Source of the DNA: Citreimonas salinaria
GTDB taxonomy: Bacteria > Pseudomonadota > Alphaproteobacteria > Rhodobacterales > Rhodobacteraceae
Direction of reading: 5' to 3'
Length of the DNA: 64,000 nt
Assembly (NCBI RefSeq): GCF_900107235.1
Contig: NZ_FNPF01000002.1
Location: 124,001-188,000, forward strand
The notes beneath the pieces were generated by a model. It did no database searches and was not told the origin of the DNA. It worked only from the letters and a program-made list of their open reading frames with translations. Shown piece after piece: positions 27,126 through 35,522 of the stretch (position 1 is its first letter; each line of letters begins with the position of its first letter). Made by a program: the position numbers and the translations under genes.

Positions 27126-27779
27126 CTAGCGCGAGGTCTCGGTCAGGCGTCGCTTCACGTAGCCCGACACGCTGTCGATCATCGGCTCCATGTACGGCTC
27201 TTCGAAGAAGTGGCCCGAGCCCTCGATCTCCTGGTGGGTGACGGTGATGCCCTTCTGCTCGTGCAGCTTGGACACAAGCGTGCGGGTGTCCTGCGGCGGG
27301 GCCACGCGGTCGCCCGTGCCGTTGATCACGAGTCCCGAGGACGGGCAGGGCGCCAGGAACGAGAAGTCGTACATGTTCGCCGGCGGCGACACCGACACGA
27401 AGCCGGTGATCTCGGGGCGGCGCATCAGAAGCTGCATGCCGATCCAGGCCCCGAACGAGAAGCCGGCGACCCAGCAATGCTTCGAGTTCTGGTTCATCGA
27501 CTGCAGGTAGTCGAGCGCCGAAGCGGCGTCGGACAGCTCTCCCACGCCCTGGTCGTATTCGCCCTGGCTGCGGCCCACGCCGCGGAAGTTGAAGCGCAGG
27601 ACGGTGAAGCCCATGCGGTGAAAGGCGTAATGAAGGTTGTAGACGACCTTGTTGTTCATCGTCCCGCCGAATTGCGGGTGCGGATGCAGCACGATGGCGA
27701 TGGGGGCGTCGCGGTCCTTCTGCGGGTGATAGCGGCCTTCGAGGCGGCCTTCGGGTCCGGGAAATATGACCTCGGGCAT
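27126..27779 (-). CDS. Alpha/beta hydrolase
   Basis: 217-residue cytoplasmic hydrolase of the small dienelactone hydrolase-like/AB_hydrolase group. Seen: LHPHPQFGGTMNN (oxyanion region), RFNFRGVGRSQGEYD, nucleophile elbow GFSFGA, GTGDRVAPP acid site and GSGHFFEE with the catalytic His. This is the set found in a widely conserved bacterial family without assigned substrate. I chose ATG 27779 (MPEVIFPG); a longer frame upstream is low-complexity. It is divergent from iscR, and the iron-control-like box at 27839 lies 60 bases upstream. Confidence 0.88.
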   Translation of the reverse strand: MPEVIFPGPEGRLEGRYHPQKDRDAPIAIVLHPHPQFGGTMNNKVVYNLHYAFHRMGFTVLRFNFRGVGRSQGEYDQGVGELSDAASALDYLQSMNQNSKHCWVAGFSFGAWIGMQLLMRRPEITGFVSVSPPANMYDFSFLAPCPSSGLVINGTGDRVAPPQDTRTLVSKLHEQKGITVTHQEIEGSGHFFEEPYMEPMIDSVSGYVKRRLTETSR

Positions 27780-27816
27780 GGGGCGTTCGGGGCTCCTTCT
27801 TGGGCGCCGGTCGTGG

Positions 27817-27845
27817 TTGACGGGTTGGCCGCGACAGCTTAGAAA
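27817..27845 (+). promoter_or_regulatory. Predicted sigma-70-type promoter of the iscR-suf operon
   Basis: TTGACG (27817-27822), 17-base spacer, TAGAAA (27840-27845). This is a good -35 with an acceptable -10 in the 248-base gap ahead of iscR. The -10 is inside the inverted repeat at 27839-27853, a classical arrangement for repression. It implies a 5' leader of roughly 175 bases before the GTG at 28028. Confidence 0.6.
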
Positions 27846-27853
27846 AGTTCTAA
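27839..27853. promoter_or_regulatory. Iron-control-element-like operator (Irr box candidate)
   Basis: TTAGAA-AAG-TTCTAA, a perfect 6-bp inverted repeat with a 3-base spacer in otherwise GC-rich DNA. It matches the TTAGAA/TTCTAA architecture known for the Irr iron control element of alphaproteobacteria. It covers the predicted iscR -10 and is 60 bases upstream of the divergent hydrolase gene, so it could control both directions. Confidence 0.65.
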
Positions 27854-28027
27854 ATGAGCGGGTGCTTGCGCCGCACCCGGACAGAAGGCAAATAGGCAAC
27901 TGGTCTCGCGGCGTCAATCGCCGCGGCCTTGGATGCCTGGTGTCGTTGCGCAACGTCCGGGGGGAACGAGTCAAGGCGGTCGAGGGCCGGAAGGCTTCCG
28001 TGGACCGGGCAGAGGGAGGGGCGACGC

Positions 28028-28495
28028 GTGAAGCTCAGCACCAAGGGACGTTACGCGATGGTCGCGCTTGTCGACATCGCGATCCAGCCGGGCGGCCGGC
28101 TTGTCACCCTGTCCGACATCGCCCAGCGACAGGATCTTTCGCTGCCGTATCTCGAGCAGTTGTTCGTGAAGCTGCGCCGCGCCGGGCTGGTCGAATCGGT
28201 GCGCGGACCCGGCGGCGGCTACCGGCTGGGCAAGCCGCCGACGGAAATCCGCGTGGTCGACGTGCTGTCCGCGGTCGACGAGACGGTGGACGCCATGCAC
28301 AAGGGCGCGGGCGCGTCCGGCGGGCTGTCGGGATCGCGCGCGCAATCGCTGACCAACCGGCTGTGGCAGAGCCTTTCGGCGCAGGTCTACGTCTTCCTGC
28401 ACCAGGCGCGGCTGTCGGACGTGGTGGAGAACACGCTCGCCCCCTGTCCGGCGGTGCCGGCCCTGTTCGCGGTGGTCGACGATGAGAAGGCGTGA
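28028..28495 (+). CDS. iscR: Rrf2/IscR-family transcriptional regulator of the suf locus
   Basis: 155-residue winged-helix regulator. N-terminal KLSTKGRYAMVALVDIA, recognition region LSLPYLEQLF and wing VRGPGGGYRLG are typical IscR. The three clustered cysteines that ligate [2Fe-2S] in E. coli IscR (CX5CX5C) are replaced by a Gly/Ser/Ala stretch (about residues 91-104). Only one Cys remains, Cys140 (LAPCPA). Rhodobacter sphaeroides IscR is also known to lack the canonical ligands. GTG at 28028 is preceded by GGGAGGGG. It is the first gene of the suf operon and the likely autoregulator. Confidence 0.9.
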   Translation: MKLSTKGRYAMVALVDIAIQPGGRLVTLSDIAQRQDLSLPYLEQLFVKLRRAGLVESVRGPGGGYRLGKPPTEIRVVDVLSAVDETVDAMHKGAGASGGLSGSRAQSLTNRLWQSLSAQVYVFLHQARLSDVVENTLAPCPAVPALFAVVDDEKA

Positions 28496-28509
28496 GCAGA
28501 GGCCAAGTG

Positions 28510-28529
28510 TCCCACATGCCGATGTGGGA
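28510..28529 (+). promoter_or_regulatory. Perfect hairpin between iscR and the cysteine desulfurase gene
   Basis: TCCCACAT (28510-28517), loop GCCG, ATGTGGGA (28522-28529). It lies 14 bases after the iscR stop and 29 before the next ATG. No T-tract follows, so it looks more like an RNA processing or stability hairpin, or an attenuator, than a terminator. The stem shares TCCCAC with the 76-bp repeat palindrome but the rest differs. Confidence 0.5.
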
Positions 28530-28558
28530 GTGAGCGCCGGGACGAAGGATCCTGCCAC

Positions 28559-29602
28559 ATGAGCCGCGTCTATCTGGACTGGAACGCCACTGCGCCGCTG
28601 CGCGCCGAGGCGCGCGCGGCGATGGTCGAGGCGATGGACGTGGTCGGAAACGCGTCGTCGGTGCATGGCGAGGGACGTGCGGCCAAGGCGCTGCTCGAAC
28701 GTGCGAGGGCGCAGGTGGCGTCGGCCTTCGGCGCGGACGGGGCCGACATCGTGTTCACCTCGGGCGCGACAGAGGCGGCGGCGCTGGCCTGCGCGGGGCA
28801 GGGGCTGCTGGGCGCGGATATCGAGCATGACGCCGTGGCGGCGTGGATCGACCCCGTCCTGCCGGTGGACAGTGCCGGGCAGGTCACCGTGGACGACCCG
28901 GCGCGGAGCGTTCTTCAAGCCGCGAACTCGGAAACCGGCGTGGTGCAGGACCTGCCGCAGGGCCTTGCCGTCGTCGATGCGACGCAGGCTTTCGGCAAGC
29001 TGCCCTTCGCGTTCAACTGGACGGGTGCTGCGATGGCGCTGATCTCGGCGCACAAGCTGGGCGGTCCCAAGGGCGTGGGCGCGCTGGTGATGAAGCGCGG
29101 CACCGATCTTGCGGCGCAGATCCGCGGCGGCGGTCAGGAGATGGGTCGCCGTTCGGGCACCGAGAACCTGATCGGCATCGCCGGTTTCGGCGCCGCGGCC
29201 GAGGCGGCGGCACGCGATCTGGACGCCGGCATCTGGGACCAAGTCGCCGAGATTAGAAATATTCTAGAGAAAGCGGTTGAGGCGGGCGCGAAAACGACTA
29301 TTTTTATCGGGAAAGACGCGGCCCGCCTGCCCAACACGTCATGCTTCGCCACGCCCGGCTGGAAGGGCGAGACGCAGGTCATGCAGATGGATCTCGCGGG
29401 CTTCGCGGTCAGTGCCGGCAGCGCATGTTCGTCGGGCAAGGTCCGCGAAAGCCGTGTTCTGCGGGTGATGGGATACGATGCGGACGTCGCGGGCTCGGCC
29501 ATCCGGGTCAGCATCGGCCCCGCGACGACACAAGACGACGTGCTGCGCTTCGCCGAAGCGTGGCTCAAGACACACGCACGGCACCGCGCGCGGGCCGCGT
29601 GA
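28559..29602 (+). CDS. Cysteine desulfurase (IscS/NifS class)
   Basis: 347-residue PLP enzyme that takes sulfur from cysteine for Fe-S assembly. The PLP lysine is Lys166 (SAHKLGG) and the catalytic Cys is Cys290 ([10 protein letters not shown]), giving the group I long-loop type. It is about 50 residues shorter than E. coli IscS. It is the second gene of the suf operon, although sufS is also present. Codons 232-236 contain rare AGA and CTA (ATT AGA AAT ATT CTA) and the following 40 bases are AT-rich, coinciding with an operator-like repeat and a promoter-like sequence. Confidence 0.95.
   Translation: MSRVYLDWNATAPLRAEARAAMVEAMDVVGNASSVHGEGRAAKALLERARAQVASAFGADGADIVFTSGATEAAALACAGQGLLGADIEHDAVAAWIDPVLPVDSAGQVTVDDPARSVLQAANSETGVVQDLPQGLAVVDATQAFGKLPFAFNWTGAAMALISAHKLGGPKGVGALVMKRGTDLAAQIRGGGQEMGRRSGTENLIGIAGFGAAAEAAARDLDAGIWDQVAEIRNILEKAVEAGAKTTIFIGKDAARLPNTSCFATPGWKGETQVMQMDLAGFAVSAGSACSSGKVRESRVLRVMGYDADVAGSAIRVSIGPATTQDDVLRFAEAWLKTHARHRARAA
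29253..29267. promoter_or_regulatory. Second iron-control-like repeat, inside the cysteine desulfurase gene
   Basis: TTAGAA-ATA-TTCTAG, one mismatch from a perfect TTAGAA-N3-TTCTAA repeat and the same architecture as the box at 27839. It forces rare codons in a GC-rich gene and ends nine bases before the -35 of a promoter-like sequence. Function is inferred. Confidence 0.45.
29277..29304 (+). promoter_or_regulatory. Candidate internal promoter ahead of sufB
   Basis: TTGAGG (29277-29282), 16-base spacer, TATTTT (29299-29304), inside the cysteine desulfurase frame and about 315 bases before the sufB start. The surrounding AT-richness is exceptional for this locus. Confidence 0.4.
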
Positions 29603-29618
29603 TCAGGAGGAAACGCGC

Positions 29619-31160
29619 ATGACTGCTTATGATGAGGTCACCGTCAAGGAAGGCGTCGACCAGGAAACCGTCGATGCCGTCAAGTCGGTCGGCACGTACA
29701 AGCACGGCTGGAACACCGAGATCGAGATGGAATACGCCCCCAAGGGGCTGACCGAGGACATCGTGCGCCTGATCTCGGACAAGAACGGCGAGCCCGAGTG
29801 GATGACCGAGTGGCGCCTGGGCGCCTATCAGCGCTGGCTGAAGATGAAGGAACCCGACTGGGCGATGGTCGAGTATCCGCAGATCGACTTCCAGCAGCAG
29901 TATTACTATGCCCGGCCGAAATCGATGGCCGAGAAGCCCAAAAGCCTCGACGACGTCGATCCGAAGTTGCTGGAAACCTACGCCAAGCTCGGCATCCCGC
30001 TGAAGGAGCAGATGATCCTGGCGGGTGTCGAAGGTGCGGGTGACGCGGCCGCCGAGGCCCGCACGGGCGGTGGCGAAGAGCGTCGCGTGGCCGTGGACGC
30101 GGTGTTCGATTCCGTCTCGGTAGGCACGACCTTCCAGAAGGAACTGAAGAAGGCGGGCGTGATCTTCTGCTCGATCTCAGAGGCGATTCGCGAGCATCCC
30201 GAGCTGGTGAAGAAGTACCTCGGTTCGGTCGTGCCGGTGCAGGACAACTTTTACGCGACGCTCAACAGCGCCGTGTTCAGCGACGGGTCCTTCGTCTACA
30301 TCCCGCCGGGCGTGCGCTGCCCGATGGAGCTGTCGACGTACTTCCGGATCAACGCCGAGAATACCGGTCAATTCGAGCGGACGCTGATCATCGCCGACAA
30401 GGGCAGCTACGTCAGCTACCTCGAAGGCTGCACCGCGCCGCAGCGCGACGTCGCGCAACTGCACGCCGCGGTGGTCGAAATCATCGCCGAGGAAGACGCC
30501 GAGGTGAAGTACTCGACCGTCCAGAACTGGTATCCCGGCGACGAGAACGGCAAGGGGGGCATCTACAACTTCGTCACCAAGCGCGCCGATTGTCGCGGCG
30601 ACCGGTCCAAGGTGATGTGGACGCAGGTGGAAACCGGCAGCGCCGTGACGTGGAAGTACCCGTCCTGCATCCTGCGCGGCGACGACAGCCAAGGTGAGTT
30701 CTACTCGATCGCGATCACCAACAACCACCAGCAGGCCGACACCGGCACGAAGATGGTGCACCTGGGCAAGAACACCCGGTCGCGCATCGTGTCCAAGGGC
30801 ATCAGCGCGGGCGTGGCGCAGAACACCTATCGGGGGCTGGTCTCGATGCACCCGAAGGCCAAGAACAGCCGCAACTACACCCAGTGCGACAGCCTGCTGA
30901 TCGGCGACAAGTGCGGGGCGCACACCGTCCCCTACATCGAGGTCCGCAACAACAGCAGCCGGGTCGAGCACGAGGCGACGACGTCGAAGGTGGACGACGA
31001 CCAGATGTTCTACTGCCGCCAGCGCGGCATGAACGAGGAAGAGGCCGTCGCGCTGATCGTCAACGGCTTCGCACGCGAAGTTCTGCAGGCGCTGCCGATG
31101 GAGTTCGCGATGGAAGCCCAGCAGCTGGTCGCGATCAGCCTCGAAGGCTCGGTCGGATAA
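29619..31160 (+). CDS. sufB: Fe-S cluster scaffold protein SufB
   Basis: 513-residue core scaffold subunit of the SufBC2D complex on which Fe-S clusters are built. The right-handed beta-helix region includes [28 protein letters not shown] and [11 protein letters not shown]. The late [17 protein letters not shown] and [12 protein letters not shown] are conserved SufB stretches. The length is slightly above E. coli SufB. CAGGAGG precedes the ATG at 29619. sufC and sufD follow only after three small passenger genes. Confidence 0.97.
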   Translation: MTAYDEVTVKEGVDQETVDAVKSVGTYKHGWNTEIEMEYAPKGLTEDIVRLISDKNGEPEWMTEWRLGAYQRWLKMKEPDWAMVEYPQIDFQQQYYYARPKSMAEKPKSLDDVDPKLLETYAKLGIPLKEQMILAGVEGAGDAAAEARTGGGEERRVAVDAVFDSVSVGTTFQKELKKAGVIFCSISEAIREHPELVKKYLGSVVPVQDNFYATLNSAVFSDGSFVYIPPGVRCPMELSTYFRINAENTGQFERTLIIADKGSYVSYLEGCTAPQRDVAQLHAAVVEIIAEEDAEVKYSTVQNWYPGDENGKGGIYNFVTKRADCRGDRSKVMWTQVETGSAVTWKYPSCILRGDDSQGEFYSIAITNNHQQADTGTKMVHLGKNTRSRIVSKGISAGVAQNTYRGLVSMHPKAKNSRNYTQCDSLLIGDKCGAHTVPYIEVRNNSSRVEHEATTSKVDDDQMFYCRQRGMNEEEAVALIVNGFAREVLQALPMEFAMEAQQLVAISLEGSVG

Positions 31161-31207
31161 GGCAGCCGGCGGCGGGCACGGCCCGCCGCTACGCAGGAGG
31201 CCGCACG

Positions 31208-31408
31208 ATGCTTGCGGAAGCCATCAACCAGAGCGCTGGCGTCGGCGTCGGGGTGTTCCTCGGCTCGTTGCTGGGGCTGACGGTCCACAAGCGGGCCGGG
31301 CGGGGCGGGACCTTCATGCTGAAGGAGTCGGTCCTGTTCACCGCTTTGGTGGCCGGGATGGTCGCTTGGGTGTGCTTTGCCGCGCTCCGCCTCGTCATCG
31401 GTTTCTGA
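31208..31408 (+). CDS. Small two-TM membrane protein in the suf operon
   Basis: 66-residue protein with two hydrophobic segments (about residues 11-27 and 44-63) joined by a basic loop (HKRAGRGG). No known domain. GGAGG precedes the ATG at 31208 and the gaps to sufB (47 bases) and ybjQ (21 bases) are short, so it is translated from the suf transcript. Its N-terminal AEAINQSAGVGVGVFLGSLLG suggests an inner-membrane role. Function unknown. Confidence 0.7.
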   Translation: MLAEAINQSAGVGVGVFLGSLLGLTVHKRAGRGGTFMLKESVLFTALVAGMVAWVCFAALRLVIGF

Positions 31409-31429
31409 CAGGCTTCAAGGGGAAGACAG

Positions 31430-31744
31430 ATGATCCTGACCACCACCAACTCGGTCGAAGGCCAGCGCGTGACCGACTACCGCGGCATCGTCGTGGGCGA
31501 GGCGATTATGGGCGCAAACGTATTTCGTGATTTCTTCGCGCAGATCACCGACGTAGTGGGCGGACGTTCGGGCGCCTACGAATCCAAGCTTCAGGACGCC
31601 CGCGACACCGCCATGCGCGAGCTTGAACAGCGTGCCCGGGCCCTCGGCGCGAACGCGGTCATCGGTATCGACCTCGACTACGAAGTCGTCGGGGAATCGA
31701 TGCTGATGGTGTCGGCGTCGGGTACGGCGGTGGTGCTCGGGTGA
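31430..31744 (+). CDS. YbjQ family (UPF0145) protein
   Basis: 104-residue protein with the complete heavy-metal-binding-like/YbjQ domain: [37 protein letters not shown] and [15 protein letters not shown]. Members form pentameric rings; the ligand is not established. Its place inside a Fe-S assembly operon hints at metal handling. Its stop overlaps the GTG of the next gene by four bases (GTGA). Confidence 0.92.
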   Translation: MILTTTNSVEGQRVTDYRGIVVGEAIMGANVFRDFFAQITDVVGGRSGAYESKLQDARDTAMRELEQRARALGANAVIGIDLDYEVVGESMLMVSASGTAVVLG

Positions 31745-32343
31745 GCCAGGCCGCCGCCACCCAGCGGCCCGAGCTGACGCTGCCCGAGGCCGAGGCACAC
31801 GCGCTGCGCACGGCTTATGAAGACGCGGCGGTGATCCTGGAATACGGATCGGGCGGCTCGACCGTTATGGCAGCGGAACTGCCGGGCAAGACGGTCTTTG
31901 CGGTTGAATCCGACAAGGCCTGGGCCGAGGACATGCGCGCCTGGTTCGACGCGAACCCGCCGGCCGAAGGCACAGAGGTTCACGTGGTCTGGTCCGACAT
32001 CGGCCTCACGAAGGAGTGGGGCCAGCCGCGGGACGACAGCGAATGGCGCCGCTGGTCGCGCTATCCGCTGGGCATCTGGCGCGACAAGGGCTTCCGCCAG
32101 CCTGACGTGGTGCTGGTCGACGGCCGCTTCCGCGTCGGCTGCGCCTTGGCGTCGGCCTTCCTGACGCAGGCGCCGCTGACGCTGCTGTTCGACGACTACG
32201 CCGACCGGCCGCGCTACGCCCGTGTCGAGGACTGGCTTGGCCCGCCTTCGATGATCGGTCGCATGGCGGTGTTCCATGTCGAGCCGACGCCGATTTCGCC
32301 CGACCGCCTGCTGCAGGTGGTCCAATTCATGCACCGCCCCTGA
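31741..32343 (+). CDS. SAM-methyltransferase-fold protein in the suf operon
   Basis: 200-residue protein with a class I methyltransferase-like N-terminal half: motif [11 protein letters not shown] at about residues 32-41 and an acidic end of strand 2 (AVESD). The C-terminal half has [11 protein letters not shown] and [12 protein letters not shown]. It uses a GTG start at 31741 overlapping the ybjQ stop. Family members are common in Rhodobacteraceae but I know no tested substrate. The coupling to ybjQ and position before sufC suggest a role linked to this locus. Confidence 0.75.
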   Translation: MSQAAATQRPELTLPEAEAHALRTAYEDAAVILEYGSGGSTVMAAELPGKTVFAVESDKAWAEDMRAWFDANPPAEGTEVHVVWSDIGLTKEWGQPRDDSEWRRWSRYPLGIWRDKGFRQPDVVLVDGRFRVGCALASAFLTQAPLTLLFDDYADRPRYARVEDWLGPPSMIGRMAVFHVEPTPISPDRLLQVVQFMHRP

Positions 32344-32397
32344 GGGGGCACCGGAAATCGCGGCCCCCGGGGCCGCAGACAATAGCGAGGACGAACG

Positions 32398-33152
<755 letters not shown>

Positions 33153-33153
<1 letters not shown>

Positions 33154-34433
33154 TGGCACTGCCCGAGCAGAAACAGACGCTGACCGAGACGCGCCTGTCG
33201 GGGCTTTCGGTTCCCGAGGGCGGCTGGGCCGAACCCGCGCGCCGGGATGCGCTGGCGCGCCTGCGCGCGATGGGCCTGTCCACGCGGCGCGACGAGTACT
33301 GGAAGTACACCCGCCCCGACACGCTGACCGCGCCCGAGCCCGAGGCCGCGGAGGTTTTCGACGACAGCGACGAGCCGCAGCTGTTCTCCGAGCGGAACGG
33401 GCTGAAGATCGTCTTCACCGACGGCGTGTTCGACGAGGGCGCATCCGACGCGCTGGAGTTGGACGGCGTGCGGATCGACCGGCTGGCCGAGACGTCCGAC
33501 ATCCACTGGGCCAGGGACGTCTACGGCGTGCTCGAGGCGCGCGGCCAGGCGCCGGTTCAGCGCCCGCTCGCGGCGTTCAACACCGCGTTCGCCACCGACG
33601 GCGTTCTCATCCACGTCACCGGTCGGCCGTCGCGGCCGATCCACCTGATCTACCGCCGCAGCGGCAATGCCGCGGACGCGGTGCTGCATCACGTGGTCAA
33701 GGTCGACGCGGGCGCCTGCGCGACGATTCTGGAAACGGGTCCGGCCGCCGCGCGGCTCAACAGCGGGATGGAGGTCGAGATAGCCGATACCGGCACGCTG
33801 CACCACGTGCGCGCGCAGGGCCGCGATCACGAGCGGCGTGCGGCGACGCATGTGTTTGCCCGCTTGGGCCGCGAGTCGGTGTTCAAGAGCTTCACGCTGA
33901 CCGCCAACGGCACGCTGACACGCAACGAATGCGTGATCGAGTTGACCGGCGACGACGCGGTGGCCCACGTGGCGGGCGCCTGCATGGGCGACGGCGATTT
34001 CCACCACGACGACACGGTCTTCGTCACCCATGACGCGGTGAACTGCGAAAGCCGGCAGGTGTTCAAGAAGGTACTGCGCAACGGCGCGGTGGGCGTGTTC
34101 CAGGGCAAGATCCTGGTCCAGCCCGGCGCGCAGAAGACCGACGGCTACCAGATCAGCCAGGCGCTGCTGCTGGACGAGGACAGCCAGTTCCTCGCCAAGC
34201 CCGAGTTGGAGATCTACGCCGACGACGTGGCTTGCTCGCACGGATCGACCAGCGGTGCCATCGACGAGGACAGCCTGTTCTACCTGCGCGCGCGCGGCGT
34301 GCCGCGTGGCGAGGCCGAGGACCTGATGACCATCGCCTTCATCGCCGAGGCCGTGCTCGAGATCGAGGACGAGGACCTGCAATCCGACATCAACGACCGC
34401 GTCGCCGCCTGGCTTGCCCGGCGGCGGACCTGA
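33153..34433 (+). CDS. sufD: Fe-S cluster assembly protein SufD
   Basis: 426-residue SufB paralogue that pairs with SufB in the scaffold. Typical segments are an N-terminal helical part with DEYWKYTRP, the beta-helix, and the C-terminal VFQGKILVQPGAQKTDGYQ and CSHGSTSGAIDEDSLFYL with the conserved His in SHGST. The start overlaps the sufC stop. The next gene starts seven bases after the stop. Confidence 0.97.
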
Positions 34434-34440
34434 CGGCTGC

Positions 34441-34932
34441 ATGCCCGTCACGACCGACATCGCGGCCAGCTACCGCCGCCCCGGCGCGGTGGTGCAGGGG
34501 CAACTGGCGCGCGGGGCCTCCGAGCCGCGCGCGCTGGCGATCCTGATGGGCGCCTGTCTGGTGCTGTTCATCGCGCAATGGCCCGGCCTTGCGCGCCAGG
34601 CGCATCTGCAGCAGGCGGATCTGCAGGCGCTGATGATGGGCTCGCTCTTCGCCATCGTCCTGCTGCTGCCCCTGCTGCTCTACGGACTCGCGGCGCTGAC
34701 CCAGGCGTTCGCGCGGCTGGCGCGCCGCCCGGTGACGGGATACGGCGCACGCTTTGCGCTGTTCTGGGCGCTTCTTGCCGCGTCGCCGCTTTTCCTGCTG
34801 ATCGGGTTGATCGAAGGCTTCGTCGGGCCCGGGCCGGGCCTGTCGGTGGTCGAGTTCCTCGCGCTGACGATCTTCGCGTGGTTCTGGATCAGCGGCCTGC
34901 GCGCGGCGCGGATCGACCGGGACGCGCGATGA
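34441..34932 (+). CDS. YIP1-like membrane protein, first of a tandem pair
   Basis: 163-residue protein with about four hydrophobic helices (near residues 34-48, 62-83, 103-122, 134-150). Its N-terminus TTDIAASYRRPGAVVQGQL resembles the start of YIP1-domain proteins. Enzymatic motifs are absent. It begins seven bases after sufD and overlaps the following gene by four bases (ATGA), so it is part of the suf transcript. The role in Fe-S assembly is unknown. Confidence 0.7.
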   Translation: MPVTTDIAASYRRPGAVVQGQLARGASEPRALAILMGACLVLFIAQWPGLARQAHLQQADLQALMMGSLFAIVLLLPLLLYGLAALTQAFARLARRPVTGYGARFALFWALLAASPLFLLIGLIEGFVGPGPGLSVVEFLALTIFAWFWISGLRAARIDRDAR

Positions 34933-35522
34933 TGGTCGATTCGTTCCTGCGCCTCGCGGTACAAAGCGTCACCGCCCCGCGCGACGTGGCGCGCCTGTTG
35001 CTGTCGATCCGGCCGGGTACCGAGGCCTTGGTCACGGGCTTCGCGCTGGTCGTGGTGCTCAACGCGCTGGTTTTCGGGCTGTCGCGCCTGCTGCTGCCCG
35101 ACGGCGGCATGGCCGGGGCCGTGATCCTCGACAGTCCCTTCGCCTTCATGGTGCTGCAGGCCGCGACGCTGGTCGCGACGATCGCGGCGCTGACATGGGC
35201 GGGCCGCGGTCTTGGCGGGACCGGCGGCTTCGCCGACCTCGCGGTCTTGATGATCTGGCTTCAGGCGCTGCGTGTGCTGGCGCAGGCCGTGGTCTTGGTG
35301 GTCATGCCGATCTCGGCGTTTCTGGGCGCCGTGCTGGTCATGGCGGCTTCGGCGCTGGGGGTCTGGATCGCGGTTCATTTCATCGACGAGGCGCATGCGT
35401 TGCACAGCGTCCTCAAGGCAATTCTCGTCCTGATCGTCGGCATCGTGGGCATGGCGATCGCGCTGTCCATCGTGCTGTCGGTGATCGGGATCACACCGGA
35501 CGGAGTGACCGGATATGTATGA
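34929..35522 (+). CDS. YIP1 family membrane protein, second of a tandem pair
   Basis: 197-residue protein with about five transmembrane helices. The N-terminal SVTAPRDVARLLLS is typical of bacterial YIP1-domain proteins. The start at 34929 overlaps the previous stop (ATGA) and its 3' end overlaps sufS by eight bases. Both overlaps argue for tight translational coupling of the pair with sufS. Function unknown. Confidence 0.8.
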   Translation: MMVDSFLRLAVQSVTAPRDVARLLLSIRPGTEALVTGFALVVVLNALVFGLSRLLLPDGGMAGAVILDSPFAFMVLQAATLVATIAALTWAGRGLGGTGGFADLAVLMIWLQALRVLAQAVVLVVMPISAFLGAVLVMAASALGVWIAVHFIDEAHALHSVLKAILVLIVGIVGMAIALSIVLSVIGITPDGVTGYV

